This document shows positions 44,684-53,191 of a stretch of 64,000 nt of DNA, piece after piece. The notes beneath the pieces were generated by a model, which saw nothing but the letters and a program-made list of their open reading frames with translations, was not told where the DNA came from and did no database searches. Both the position numbers and the translations under genes were made by a program. Source of the stretch: Flavicella sp964230805 (GTDB lineage Bacteria > Bacteroidota > Bacteroidia > Flavobacteriales > Flavobacteriaceae); NCBI GenBank assembly GCA_964230805.1, contig CAXRIA010000034.1:1-64000 (forward strand). The letters run 5' to 3'. Positions within the stretch are counted from its first letter, which is position 1; each line of letters starts with the position of its first letter.

Positions 44684-45169
44684 ATGCAGATACACGCTCT
44701 AGAAATAGATGATTTTTTAGACGCTGATTACACACTAATCAGTATTCATTCGGGGTTGGAAGATTACAAATTGGCGTATCTTCTAAATCGGGAGTTGGGT
44801 ATGTTTTTTAGGAAGTCAAAAACGTCTATAGAAATCAAAGAAAACGGTCAAGAAGCTGTTTTTTCCGTATACGGATATGAAGAGGAAGCCCAATCGAACC
44901 AGTGGTATTTAATTGCCAACAAATTCCAAGGGCTTTCAGAACAACCCATATCAAAAGGGTTGTTTCAAACCATAAACGAAACAGTAAATACAACAACCTA
45001 TCTTGTTCCTGAAAAGAAAAAGATGGATTTTTTAATAAAAATAGAAGGAGATTTTGATTCGTTTCGTTTGCATAAAACAATCAATTCGATCAATAAGATC
45101 AAACAAATTATAACATCGTATTCCATAGATACAACAACATTAAAATCTAAAGATTTTTTAATTTTTTAA
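44684..45169 (+). CDS. IPExxxVDY-family protein
   Basis: A 161-residue soluble protein that matches the small Bacteroidota family named for an IPExxxVDY motif; here the motif reads VPEKKKMDF near residue 108. The start of the protein, LEIDDFLDADYTLISIHS, is also family-like. No function is known. Its stop is 2 bases before the pyruvate kinase gene, so the two are co-transcribed, as is usual for this family. Confidence 0.85.
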   Translation: MQIHALEIDDFLDADYTLISIHSGLEDYKLAYLLNRELGMFFRKSKTSIEIKENGQEAVFSVYGYEEEAQSNQWYLIANKFQGLSEQPISKGLFQTINETVNTTTYLVPEKKKMDFLIKIEGDFDSFRLHKTINSINKIKQIITSYSIDTTTLKSKDFLIF

Positions 45170-45171
45170 TT

Positions 45172-46611
45172 ATGCCAAATACTAAAAAAACAAAGATTGT
45201 AGCTACCCTAGGGCCTGCCATTAACAATAGAGAAACACTAAAGCAATTGATGATTGCTGGAGTGAATGTTTTTAGAATTAATTTTTCACATGCAGATTAT
45301 GAAGAGGTAACAAAAATTGTTGCCACGATTAGAGAGCTCAACGAAGAAATGGGATTCCATGTAGCTTGTCTAGCAGATTTACAAGGGCCTAAATTGAGAG
45401 TCGGAGTAATGGCTGAAGGAGTGGATTTAGCGATTGGAGATGTGTTCACCTTTACTACGGAAGAGCTTGCTATAGGAACCCAAGAAAAAGCCTTCATGAC
45501 CTACAAAAATTTTCCGCGAGATGTAAAAGTAGGAGAGCAAATATTGGTAGATGACGGAAAGTTATTGTTTGAGGTAACGGCGACGGATGGTATTGCAAAT
45601 GTGACCACAAAAGTTTTGCGAGGAGGTCCTTTGAAATCAAAAAAAGGAGTGAATTTGCCAAACACCGCGATCTCATTGCCTGCATTGACTGAGAAAGATA
45701 TCAAAGACGCGATTTTTGCGTTATCATTACAAGTGGATTGGATCGCCTTATCATTTGTGCGAAATGCAGCTGATTTAGAAGATATTCATAAATTAATTGC
45801 AGAAAATTCAGATACAACGGAGTACAGAACTCGTGTGATTTCCAAAATTGAAAAGCCAGAGGCCATTGCAAATATTGACGCAATTATTGCCAATACAGAC
45901 GGTTTGATGGTGGCGCGTGGAGATTTAGGTGTTGAAATTCCAATGGCAGAAGTTCCTTTGGTGCAAAAAATGCTGGTGCGTAAATCGAAAGAAGCAAAAA
46001 TACCGGTAATCATTGCTACGCAAATGATGGAAACAATGATTGAAAATCAAGTGCCTACAAGAGCAGAGGTAAATGATGTTGCCAATTCAATCATGGATGG
46101 TGCCGATGCAGTTATGCTTTCAGGAGAAACTTCTGTAGGGGCTTTTCCGGTGGAAGTAATCAAGAAAATGCGTGAGATTATTATTGGAGTAGAACATTCA
46201 GAACTGATTGATGTTCCTCGTTCGGCACCTGCGATGAAAGACCCAGAAAGATATATTTCTGATGCGGTTTGTCATCAAGCAGCTGTGATGGCAGATAACA
46301 TCAAAGCAAAGGTTATTTCAACGTTAACCTATTCGGGTTATACAGCATTTCAAATTTCAGCATGGAGACCAAAATCACATATTTTGGCATTTTCTCCCAA
46401 CAAACGAGTTTTGGCAATGTTGAACTTGTTTTGGGGAGTGAAAGCGAGGTATTACGACAATGAAACGTCTACACACAAAACCATCAATGAAATTAATCAA
46501 GTGGCCATAGAGAGAGGTGTGGCGAAAGAAGGAGATTTGATTATCAATTTGAATTCAACTCCTGTAAAAGAAAAAGGGAAAGTAAATACCTTACGTGTGA
46601 CACGCGTCTAG
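45172..46611 (+). CDS. pyk: Pyruvate kinase
   Basis: A 479-residue glycolytic enzyme that makes pyruvate and ATP from phosphoenolpyruvate. TKIVATLGPA is at the N terminus, the active-site SKIEKPEAIANID lies near residue 225, and MVARGDLGVEIP near 245. The C-terminal domain is complete. A strong terminator follows. Confidence 0.97.
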   Translation: MPNTKKTKIVATLGPAINNRETLKQLMIAGVNVFRINFSHADYEEVTKIVATIRELNEEMGFHVACLADLQGPKLRVGVMAEGVDLAIGDVFTFTTEELAIGTQEKAFMTYKNFPRDVKVGEQILVDDGKLLFEVTATDGIANVTTKVLRGGPLKSKKGVNLPNTAISLPALTEKDIKDAIFALSLQVDWIALSFVRNAADLEDIHKLIAENSDTTEYRTRVISKIEKPEAIANIDAIIANTDGLMVARGDLGVEIPMAEVPLVQKMLVRKSKEAKIPVIIATQMMETMIENQVPTRAEVNDVANSIMDGADAVMLSGETSVGAFPVEVIKKMREIIIGVEHSELIDVPRSAPAMKDPERYISDAVCHQAAVMADNIKAKVISTLTYSGYTAFQISAWRPKSHILAFSPNKRVLAMLNLFWGVKARYYDNETSTHKTINEINQVAIERGVAKEGDLIINLNSTPVKEKGKVNTLRVTRV

Positions 46612-46632
46612 TTATTTTCGAATAATTTTTAT

Positions 46633-46665
46633 AAAAGACCGCCCTATGAGGCGGTCTTTTTTTTT
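46633..46665 (+). terminator. Terminator of pyk
   Basis: An 11-bp stem (AAAAGACCGCC with GGCGGTCTTTT), a 6-base loop, and a run of twelve T residues. Confidence 0.92.
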
Positions 46666-46765
46666 AGAAAAGGAGCGACATAGCTAAGAGAGATCTAATA
46701 TTTTTTTCAAATATTTTAAAAATGAAAATAATTCGACTATCTTTAGATAACTAAAAAATTGAGAT

Positions 46766-47224
46766 ATGGCGATTAAAAACTTCAAAGCACCAGAGCAAAA
46801 GGAAAAAAAATTCAATGCTGATACCATCTTGGTCTCCAATTATATGACCACTCGATTGATTACGTTTCGACCTGAACAAACCGTGTTGGAAGTGATGGAA
46901 ATACTTATTAAAAACAGAATTTCCGGGGGCCCTGTGGTCAATGAAAAAAAAGAATTGCTCGGGATTATTTCTGAAGGCGACTGTATGAAACAAATAGCTG
47001 ACAGTCGTTATTATAACATTCCAATGAATGATGTATTGGTAGAAAAACACATGGTGACGGATGTTGATACCATTGCTCCTAATACTTCTATTTTTGAAGT
47101 GGCTAGTTTGTTTTACAAAACCCAAAGAAAACGCTTTCCTGTGTTAGAAAATGGTACTTTGGTGGGACAAATAAGTCGTAGAGATGTTTTAAAAGCCGCT
47201 TTGGCTTTAAAGGATCTGAAATAA
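46766..47224 (+). CDS. CBS-domain protein
   Basis: A 152-residue cytosolic protein with two CBS domains (about 27-80 and 92-150: VSNYMTTRLITFRPEQTVLEV, VEKHMVTDVDTIAPNTSIFE). CBS pairs bind adenine nucleotides and act as energy or redox sensors. A near-consensus -7 element (TATCTTTA) lies about 20 bases upstream. The 153 bases after it hold no gene. Confidence 0.88.
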   Translation: MAIKNFKAPEQKEKKFNADTILVSNYMTTRLITFRPEQTVLEVMEILIKNRISGGPVVNEKKELLGIISEGDCMKQIADSRYYNIPMNDVLVEKHMVTDVDTIAPNTSIFEVASLFYKTQRKRFPVLENGTLVGQISRRDVLKAALALKDLK

Positions 47225-47377
47225 TAGCTGACGTATTTTAAGAACATTGTATTGTTTTTTTGTCCGTAGTGAAAGGGGGTAGGGAAGCATGTATTGTTTT
47301 TTCAGTCCTTGAGAAATTAAAATAATAGGCATTATTTCTTCGTGTAGACGTATCAAAAGCTTTTCATAAAATGTGAA

Positions 47378-47725
47378 CTAGTCTTTAGAGATCAATAAGT
47401 AATCTTCTTTTTTTAGTGGGGAATACCCTTGATTGTACACGTAAAAACAGGGACTTCCTTTTTTCGTAATACCTACAGAAGTAATGGTATGAAAATCAAA
47501 TCCGGCATCTTGAAGTGTCTGTTTTGAGACTTTTGTTTCTCCATTCACATTCAGTTTTTCTAAAATTTTGTGGTTTCTTCGAAGTCGGTTGTTTGTATTT
47601 CGAATAAGATTTCGATACGCAGGATTGATTTTGTTATTGTAGGAATTTCTGCAATAATCAGAACAAAATTTTTTGTCAGATCGGCCCACAAAAGGACGTC
47701 CACATTCTAAGCAATCTTTTTTCAT
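47378..47725 (-). CDS. Small zinc-ribbon-like protein
   Basis: A 115-residue basic protein. An N-terminal Cys-x2-Cys-x12-Cys-x3-Cys cluster (residues 5, 8, 21 and 25) should bind zinc. The rest is helical and conserved-looking, with no known domain. It may bind nucleic acid. It has its own exact -7 element upstream. Confidence 0.7.
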   Translation of the reverse strand: MKKDCLECGRPFVGRSDKKFCSDYCRNSYNNKINPAYRNLIRNTNNRLRRNHKILEKLNVNGETKVSKQTLQDAGFDFHTITSVGITKKGSPCFYVYNQGYSPLKKEDYLLISKD

Positions 47726-47759
47726 AGCGATTCAATTGTTTAATAATGAGTTAATAACG

Positions 47760-47767
47760 CAAATATA
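47760..47767 (-). promoter_or_regulatory. -7 element of the zinc-ribbon gene
   Basis: TATATTTG on the minus strand, an exact TAnnTTTG match, 34 bases before the start codon. Confidence 0.45.
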
Positions 47768-47898
47768 TTCTTTTTGCCCGAATGGAAACGACTACACTCG
47801 ATTACATACGAAAGTAATCGTTTGTAAATACAAAATATTTTAAAAAGAGTTGTTTTTTTGTACGGTTCGTGTGAACGGAATTATTTAAAAAAGCAGTT

Positions 47899-48234
47899 AT
47901 GAGCAACTTAAGAAACAAGGTATTATTGATAGGGTATTTGGGAAATGACCCAGAAATTGTCCGTTTGGATTCTGGAAAGAAGCTAGCTAAATTTTCATTG
48001 GCAACCCATGATTCTTTTAAAAACGCAGTTGGTGAAAAAATAGAAGATACCCAATGGCACAATCTAATTATTTGGAACAGAACTGTTGAGATTGTAGAAA
48101 AGTATGTCAAAAAGGGTCAGGAAATTGCTGTAGAAGGAAAGTTAACAAGTCGAAGCTATGAAGACAAAGAAGGGAACAAGCGCTATATTACCGAAGTTCT
48201 TGTGAGTGAATTGTTGATGTTGGGTCGAAAATAG
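47899..48234 (+). CDS. ssb: Single-stranded DNA-binding protein, short form
   Basis: A 111-residue OB-fold protein with NKVLLIGYLGNDPE, FSLATHDS, TQWHNLIIWNRTVEI and VEGKLTSRSYEDKEGNKRY, the SSB core. It stops right after the core and lacks the flexible acidic tail that full-length SSB uses to recruit repair proteins. It is therefore probably a second, specialised SSB such as those active in competence or recombination. A terminator follows. Confidence 0.88.
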   Translation: MSNLRNKVLLIGYLGNDPEIVRLDSGKKLAKFSLATHDSFKNAVGEKIEDTQWHNLIIWNRTVEIVEKYVKKGQEIAVEGKLTSRSYEDKEGNKRYITEVLVSELLMLGRK

Positions 48235-48262
48235 AGGGAGGGTTGTTGTGAAAAAGAGGGAA

Positions 48263-48286
48263 AAGCATCCATAGGGATGCTTTTTT
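48263..48286 (+). terminator. Terminator of ssb
   Basis: An 8-bp stem (AAGCATCC with GGATGCTT), a 4-base loop and a T tract. Confidence 0.85.
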
Positions 48287-48359
48287 ATGTTTTTAGTAAT
48301 GACCAAATGATTCTTTTGAGACTTTTCATAGTAAGTCAGGCAGCAGCAGTGCCATTCTT

Positions 48360-48992
48360 TTATAAATCAAGAACTTTTATGCAATTTCGGTATAACTTAA
48401 TTTTTTTATCAATTTCTAATTTCTTTAAAAGTCTTGAAACAACGACACGAGAAGTGTGCAAATCGTAGGCAATTTCTTGATGTGTGGTATGAATTTCATC
48501 CTGTTGGTTGACCATGGCCTTGTCTCTCAAATATTTTAAGAGACGCTCGTCCATTTTTAAAAAAGCAATCGTATCAATAGCTTCTAGCATTTCTGTCATT
48601 CGAGATTGATAACTTTGTAAAATAAAGTTTTGCCAACTAGGGTATTTCCCAATCCAAGTACTCATTTTTTGGACAGGAATCATGATCATACAAACATTTG
48701 ACTCGGCAACGGCTCTAATTTCACTTTTCGTTTGGCCCATGCAACATGTTAAGGTCATGGCACAGGTGTCTCCTTTTTCCAAAAAATACAAGAGCAATTC
48801 ATCCCCGTTGTCATCTTCACGCATAATTTTGATGGCTCCGTGAAACAACAAAGGCATAAAATTGATAAAATCACCAATATCAATGATTTTTTCACCTTTG
48901 GCAATGGTTTTTACAAATCCCGAGGCTTCGATTTCTTTGAGCAAACTTTCTTCAAAAAGAGATCCGTAATTGTTTTTGAGTTCTTGTAACAT
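48360..48992 (-). CDS. Crp/Fnr-family transcriptional regulator
   Basis: A 210-residue regulator with a cyclic-nucleotide-type sensor domain (about 1-125) and a winged HTH (THQEIAYDLHTSRVVVSRLLKKL, about 170-192). Cys residues at 77, 83, 84 and 101 could sense redox state; they are not the N-terminal cluster of E. coli FNR. The ATG at 48992 is preferred because MLQELKNNYGSLFEE is the usual family start. It is divergent from the Rrf2 gene and just ahead of anaerobic genes, so it is the best candidate to bind the FNR-like site at 52912. Confidence 0.88.
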   Translation of the reverse strand: MLQELKNNYGSLFEESLLKEIEASGFVKTIAKGEKIIDIGDFINFMPLLFHGAIKIMREDDNGDELLLYFLEKGDTCAMTLTCCMGQTKSEIRAVAESNVCMIMIPVQKMSTWIGKYPSWQNFILQSYQSRMTEMLEAIDTIAFLKMDERLLKYLRDKAMVNQQDEIHTTHQEIAYDLHTSRVVVSRLLKKLEIDKKIKLYRNCIKVLDL

Positions 48993-49075
48993 ACACTGCT
49001 GTTGAAATTGTAAATATAGTGTTTCAAAGACGAAATTCAAGAACCTCAAATGAAGATAAAAACATCTTTTTTGGA

Positions 49076-49083
49076 TATCTTTG
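49076..49083 (+). promoter_or_regulatory. -7 element of the Rrf2 gene
   Basis: TATCTTTG, an exact match to TAnnTTTG, 19 bases before the ATG at 49103. It supports that start over a longer frame from 49019. Confidence 0.55.
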
Positions 49084-49102
49084 TGCACTAAAAACTACAG
49101 AG

Positions 49103-49549
49103 ATGCTCTCAAATGCCGCAAAATATGCCATACGTTCTATTTTGTATTTAGCGATTCATACGGACCGAAAAAATAAAATAGGAGTCAAAAAGATTGCCGA
49201 AGAATTGAGTACACCACAACCATTTTTAGCCAAACTTTTACAACAGTTGAGTAAAAGCAAGTTGGTTTCTTCAACCAAAGGGCCCAACGGGGGGTTCTTT
49301 TTAAGTGAGGCGAACCAACAAAATTCTATTTGGGACATTGTTGAAAACATTGATGGAACAGTGAAGTTTGAAGAATGTTTTTTGGGCTTGAAAAAGTGTG
49401 AAGATAAGAATCCATGCCCGGTGCATCATATGGCAGTGCCTTTCAAACAAAAGATTTTGTCTTCGTTCAAAGATAAAACAATAGATGAATTTACAAGAGA
49501 GATCGAACTTTCAGGAACGGTTCTTACCTTAAAAAAGTTAGGAATTTGA
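49103..49549 (+). CDS. Rrf2-family regulator with three conserved cysteines
   Basis: A 148-residue regulator with an N-terminal winged HTH (MLSNAAKYAIRSILYLAIH, then VKKIAEELSTPQPFLAKLLQQL) and Cys92, Cys99 and Cys105, the pattern that binds a [2Fe-2S] or [4Fe-4S] cluster in NsrR, IscR and RsrR. It could sense nitric oxide, oxygen or cluster status. The neighbours (Crp/Fnr, TtcA, NrdDG, Nap) fit control of nitrate respiration or nitrosative stress. No iscRSUA genes are near. Confidence 0.9.
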   Translation: MLSNAAKYAIRSILYLAIHTDRKNKIGVKKIAEELSTPQPFLAKLLQQLSKSKLVSSTKGPNGGFFLSEANQQNSIWDIVENIDGTVKFEECFLGLKKCEDKNPCPVHHMAVPFKQKILSSFKDKTIDEFTREIELSGTVLTLKKLGI

Positions 49550-49613
49550 AACATATTACAGTTGTTTCGATGTGCGTTCAGGGAGAAATATGGAGGTTTA
49601 TTTTTGAAAAAAG

Positions 49614-50411
49614 ATGAAAGAACAAAAACAAGTTTTAAAAAAGTTGCACCGTGCTGTTGGTGAGGCCATTGAATCTTTTCACATGATCGATGAAGGAGAT
49701 AAAATCATGGTATGTCTTTCCGGAGGAAAGGATAGTTACACCTTATTACACATGATGTTGCATTTCCAAAAAGTAGCTCCCATAAACTTTCAACTTGTTG
49801 CGGTAAATTTAGACCAAAAGCAACCAGGATTTCCAGAGGAAGTATTGCCAACGTATTTGAGTGAACTCGGTATCGACTATAAAATAATTGAAAAAAACAC
49901 CTATAAAGTGGTGCTAGATAAAACCCCTGAAGGCAAAACCACATGCAGTCTTTGTTCGAGGTTGCGCAGAGGAACGCTCTACGAGGCGGCCAAAGATTTG
50001 GGTTGTAATAAAATCGCATTAGGACATCATCGGAACGATATTTTGGAAACCTTTTTCTTAAACTTCTTTTTCGCTGGAAAGATTGAGACCATGCCTCCGA
50101 AATTTAAGAATGATGCTGGTGATTTGATTGTTTTAAGACCACTTGCATTTTGCAAAGAAAGGGATATTGAAGCATATGCACAAGAGATGCAATTTCCAAT
50201 CATTCCCTGTAATTTGTGTGGATCTCAAGAAAACTTACAACGAAAAAAAGTAAAACAGATGATCGCTGATTGGGAGGTGGATTTTCCAGACAGGAGTTCT
50301 GTAATGATGAATGCTTTGCAAAATGTGCATCCTTCTCATCTGTTAGACACCACCTTGTTTGATTTTAAAAATCTTCTGTCAATCGAAAATTCGTTGCCTT
50401 TGATTTCATAA
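49614..50411 (+). CDS. ttcA: tRNA 2-thiocytidine biosynthesis protein TtcA
   Basis: A 265-residue PP-loop ATPase with SGGKDS at residues 36-41 and the two Cys pairs of the TtcA family: CSLCSRLRRG (mid-protein) and CNLCGSQENLQRK (C-terminal third). TtcA carries a [4Fe-4S] cluster and thiolates C32 of certain tRNAs. An exact -7 match (TATTTTTG, 49599-49606) ends only 7 bases before the ATG. It converges on nrdD; the 91 bases between hold no clear terminator. Confidence 0.9.
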   Translation: MKEQKQVLKKLHRAVGEAIESFHMIDEGDKIMVCLSGGKDSYTLLHMMLHFQKVAPINFQLVAVNLDQKQPGFPEEVLPTYLSELGIDYKIIEKNTYKVVLDKTPEGKTTCSLCSRLRRGTLYEAAKDLGCNKIALGHHRNDILETFFLNFFFAGKIETMPPKFKNDAGDLIVLRPLAFCKERDIEAYAQEMQFPIIPCNLCGSQENLQRKKVKQMIADWEVDFPDRSSVMMNALQNVHPSHLLDTTLFDFKNLLSIENSLPLIS

Positions 50412-50502
50412 AAATTCGATTGGGTGTTTTTGATCGATGATTCAACTGCGGGATGTGAAAACGGATACATTGTGAAAATATAAAATACTCATTTGTTCTG
50501 AC

Positions 50503-52302
50503 TCAAACACTTTCAGGGAATGGTATATTTTGTAGATGGTAATGTCTTAAGTCATGTTCTTTTTGGCGATCTGAACTAAAATTAACCACTCTTTTTAAAT
50601 ATCCAATGACGCGAGTAGCATGGTCTATGTTTTTGGAACCACATTTTTCACAATAGGAATTGGTTTTTTTATCAATGTGTTTGCAGTCATTGCAAACAGT
50701 AATTTTTATGTTGAAACAAAAATAATTACAACCTGCGTTTGCAGTTGTATGGAGTAATTTTATAAAGGTGTTTTTGTTGGGGGTTTCTTCTAAATTCAAG
50801 TGTAATGCAGAGCCTCCATCTAAGTATTGGATAATTTCATTTCCGTGTAAAATAATTTTATCCAAAGCGTTTGTATGGTTGTCCTCAACACCATATAAGT
50901 AAGAGTTGTAGCAATCTCTTGGAACAAAAAATCCGTCTTGTTTGTCCCATTTGGCATTTTTGACGCCTAAATTTTCCGCAGGTACAAATTCTGTATTGAA
51001 GAGGTAACCGTATTTTTCTTTCGCCAATTTGTTTTCTTTATATATTTCTTTTAGGTAGGAGTTGACAAATTTTTTGTAAGGTTGGTTGTTTCCTGCAATA
51101 TAACCTTGACTCTCGGCGGCTTCTACCATTCCATTTATACCAATGGTTAAAAATTGTTTGTCTAAAGAAATATATCCTGCGTCGTATACAGGTAACAATC
51201 CAGCGGTTTTGTACTCTTCAATTAAGGAGCGGTAAGCGACTTGATATTTGTGTATTTTTTGAACTTCACTTTTGATAGAACATCTTTTTTGTACCAAGCG
51301 ATTCATATTTAAAGTAATTACATTTATAGAACCTGTAGCCACACCGCCGGCTCCCAAAGAATAACTGAAGGTATTGTCATTTATTTCGTTTCTAAGGCGA
51401 CAACAAGAAGCCAAGCTATCTGCATTTTCAGATTGATAGATAAAAAAGGAGTTTCCTTCGCTCAATTCTTGCGCACACATTTCTGTAAATGAGGAATCTA
51501 CTGGAATACCGTTTTTTACCAACATTGCAGCAGTCACAACAGGAAAGGTTAAAATAGCCTTGCTCCGTTCTTGATTAAACCATTTCATGAAAAATTCTTG
51601 CAATTTTTTCACGCTTTCCCATTTAGGTTTGGTCATGTCTGGAAATACAAACTCACCAAACATGCTTTTAAAATAAGCGCTGTCGTATAATGAAATATTC
51701 CAAAAAACAGACTGGTAACCTCTGGCAGCGGCAGGTTGATTGATCGCGTATACAACGTGTTGTAGGTGATTTGCAATGGTAGTTTCGTTGGTCTCTAGGT
51801 AGTTGTCACCATAATCAATGGCTGCAAAATAATCAAAATACATTAAAAATTCAACGGTTGCCAGAGCTCCCGCAAATTGTGAACTGATAGCGAATACCAA
51901 GTTTACAAACTCTCCACAATAGCTCTCCAAGTGCCTTGGAGCCAAACTTTCACCACCTAATTTGGTCAATCCATCAAATAAGAAAGGGTACATGCTGATG
52001 GAAACACAATAGGGTTTTAGTGAAGTTTCGTCGTGTACATAAATTTCATGCTCTTCTATTTGTCGAAGGTATTCGTCTGCAGTTTCTTTATCAAATAATT
52101 CTTCAATCTTCATCTGTACCAATGCACGATTGACTTGTATATTGATGTCTTTGTTCAATTCGGCTTCCATGGTGGCAAGATTTTTAGAAGTAACATTGGC
52201 ATTGGCATCTACTGTTGAACCGTCAGCAGCATTTGTGGAATGAATATATTGGTTAATGAAATCAATTTTTTTGTTTACTTGTGTCTCGGTCAATCGTATC
52301 AT
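50503..52302 (-). CDS. nrdD: Anaerobic ribonucleoside-triphosphate reductase
   Basis: A 599-residue glycyl-radical enzyme that makes dNTPs without oxygen. The C terminus holds a zinc knuckle (CNDCKH...CEKCGSK) and the radical motif RVIGYLKRV with the key Gly at 567. It lacks a long N-terminal ATP-cone, so allosteric control may differ from E. coli NrdD. It follows nrdG after 4 bases on the same strand. Its presence shows that the cell can replicate DNA under anoxia. Confidence 0.95.
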   Translation of the reverse strand: MIRLTETQVNKKIDFINQYIHSTNAADGSTVDANANVTSKNLATMEAELNKDINIQVNRALVQMKIEELFDKETADEYLRQIEEHEIYVHDETSLKPYCVSISMYPFLFDGLTKLGGESLAPRHLESYCGEFVNLVFAISSQFAGALATVEFLMYFDYFAAIDYGDNYLETNETTIANHLQHVVYAINQPAAARGYQSVFWNISLYDSAYFKSMFGEFVFPDMTKPKWESVKKLQEFFMKWFNQERSKAILTFPVVTAAMLVKNGIPVDSSFTEMCAQELSEGNSFFIYQSENADSLASCCRLRNEINDNTFSYSLGAGGVATGSINVITLNMNRLVQKRCSIKSEVQKIHKYQVAYRSLIEEYKTAGLLPVYDAGYISLDKQFLTIGINGMVEAAESQGYIAGNNQPYKKFVNSYLKEIYKENKLAKEKYGYLFNTEFVPAENLGVKNAKWDKQDGFFVPRDCYNSYLYGVEDNHTNALDKIILHGNEIIQYLDGGSALHLNLEETPNKNTFIKLLHTTANAGCNYFCFNIKITVCNDCKHIDKKTNSYCEKCGSKNIDHATRVIGYLKRVVNFSSDRQKEHDLRHYHLQNIPFPESV

Positions 52303-52306
52303 AAAA

Positions 52307-52756
52307 TTAGCTTTTGGAAAATAAGTGGTTGTGTATTGTGTTTGTTTTAATGTCTTTAAAAATTTGATTGGTATTAGGAGAATCTAACCCCCCCAGTTTA
52401 GGATTCCATTTTCCGGTTTTTAGCCAATCGAGTTGTTCTAAAATTTCCGGACAAACAGTTTCCTCGCCGGTATACAAGCAGGTTTTAAAATACTTGCTTT
52501 TGGCGATTTTTAAAAATTGCACGAGTTCTTTTTCATGCCATTCACCACCCATAAAAAGAACACAACTGGCATAGGGGCGGTACTGCTCTAAAATATTGCG
52601 ATAATTTTCAACAGTTAACAAAGTACCGTTTCCTTTTTTCCACAAAAAAGGAGAATGGCAACCTTCACAACGAAGTTGACAACCACAAATGGAGAAACTT
52701 AGACTAATTTCGCCTGGAACTTCTTGGAATACCACTTCAAGACTGTAATAGAACAT
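52307..52756 (-). CDS. nrdG: Anaerobic ribonucleotide reductase activating protein
   Basis: A 149-residue radical SAM enzyme. The cluster motif Cys26-x3-Cys30-x2-Cys33 (CQLRCEGC) binds the [4Fe-4S] cluster that generates the glycyl radical on NrdD. The ATG at 52756 begins FYYSLEVVFQEVPGEISLSF; the longer frame from 52903 is not family-like. It is the first gene of the nrdGD operon. Confidence 0.93.
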   Translation of the reverse strand: MFYYSLEVVFQEVPGEISLSFSICGCQLRCEGCHSPFLWKKGNGTLLTVENYRNILEQYRPYASCVLFMGGEWHEKELVQFLKIAKSKYFKTCLYTGEETVCPEILEQLDWLKTGKWNPKLGGLDSPNTNQIFKDIKTNTIHNHLFSKS

Positions 52757-52911
52757 GTTACGGTAAGGTTTATCAAGATATTTTTTGTCTTTTAAAAATG
52801 ATAAAAAACACCTATTAGATTTTGTTAGACATGGTAAATTTTGTGAGAAAATTTCAAAGTAAAAGTAATTAGTACATTCTTTTGGCAGCCTGATAAATGT
52901 CATTTGACACC

Positions 52912-52925
52912 TTGTTTTTTATCAA
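52912..52925. promoter_or_regulatory. FNR-like palindrome between nrdG and napD
   Basis: TTGTT-TTTT-ATCAA matches the FNR box TTGAT-N4-ATCAA at 9 of 10 defined bases. It is 27 bases before the napD ATG and about 155 before nrdG. A Crp/Fnr gene is 4 kb away. It could serve nrdGD as an activation site; for napD it sits close to the start and might be repressive or act on an alternative start. Confidence 0.55.
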
Positions 52926-52952
52926 GTTATTTGTGATTCAAAGAAGAAAAAA

Positions 52953-53189
52953 ATGCCTATCAAAAGCTACTTAGCCCATCCGTACAAAGGGAGAAAAAAA
53001 GAGTTGATGCGTGAATTGTCAGTGATCAACGGTTGTGAAGTAATTCCTTCGGAAAATGAAAATGTGTTGATTCTCGTTACAGATACTCAAACCAAAAAAG
53101 AAGAAGATTTTATAAGGAGTCAGTTGGATGGAATTGTAAGCTTGCAATTATTGGCAATGGTTTCTGGATTCAACACTTTAAAAGATTGA
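52953..53189 (+). CDS. napD: NapD-like chaperone for nitrate reductase
   Basis: A 78-residue ferredoxin-fold protein of the NapD family (CEVIPSENENVLILV, then KKEEDFIRSQLDGIVS). NapD binds the twin-arginine signal of NapA and holds it until the molybdenum cofactor is in place. Its end overlaps the start region of napA, so both are translated together. Confidence 0.85.
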   Translation: MPIKSYLAHPYKGRKKELMRELSVINGCEVIPSENENVLILVTDTQTKKEEDFIRSQLDGIVSLQLLAMVSGFNTLKD

Positions 53190-53191
53190 GT

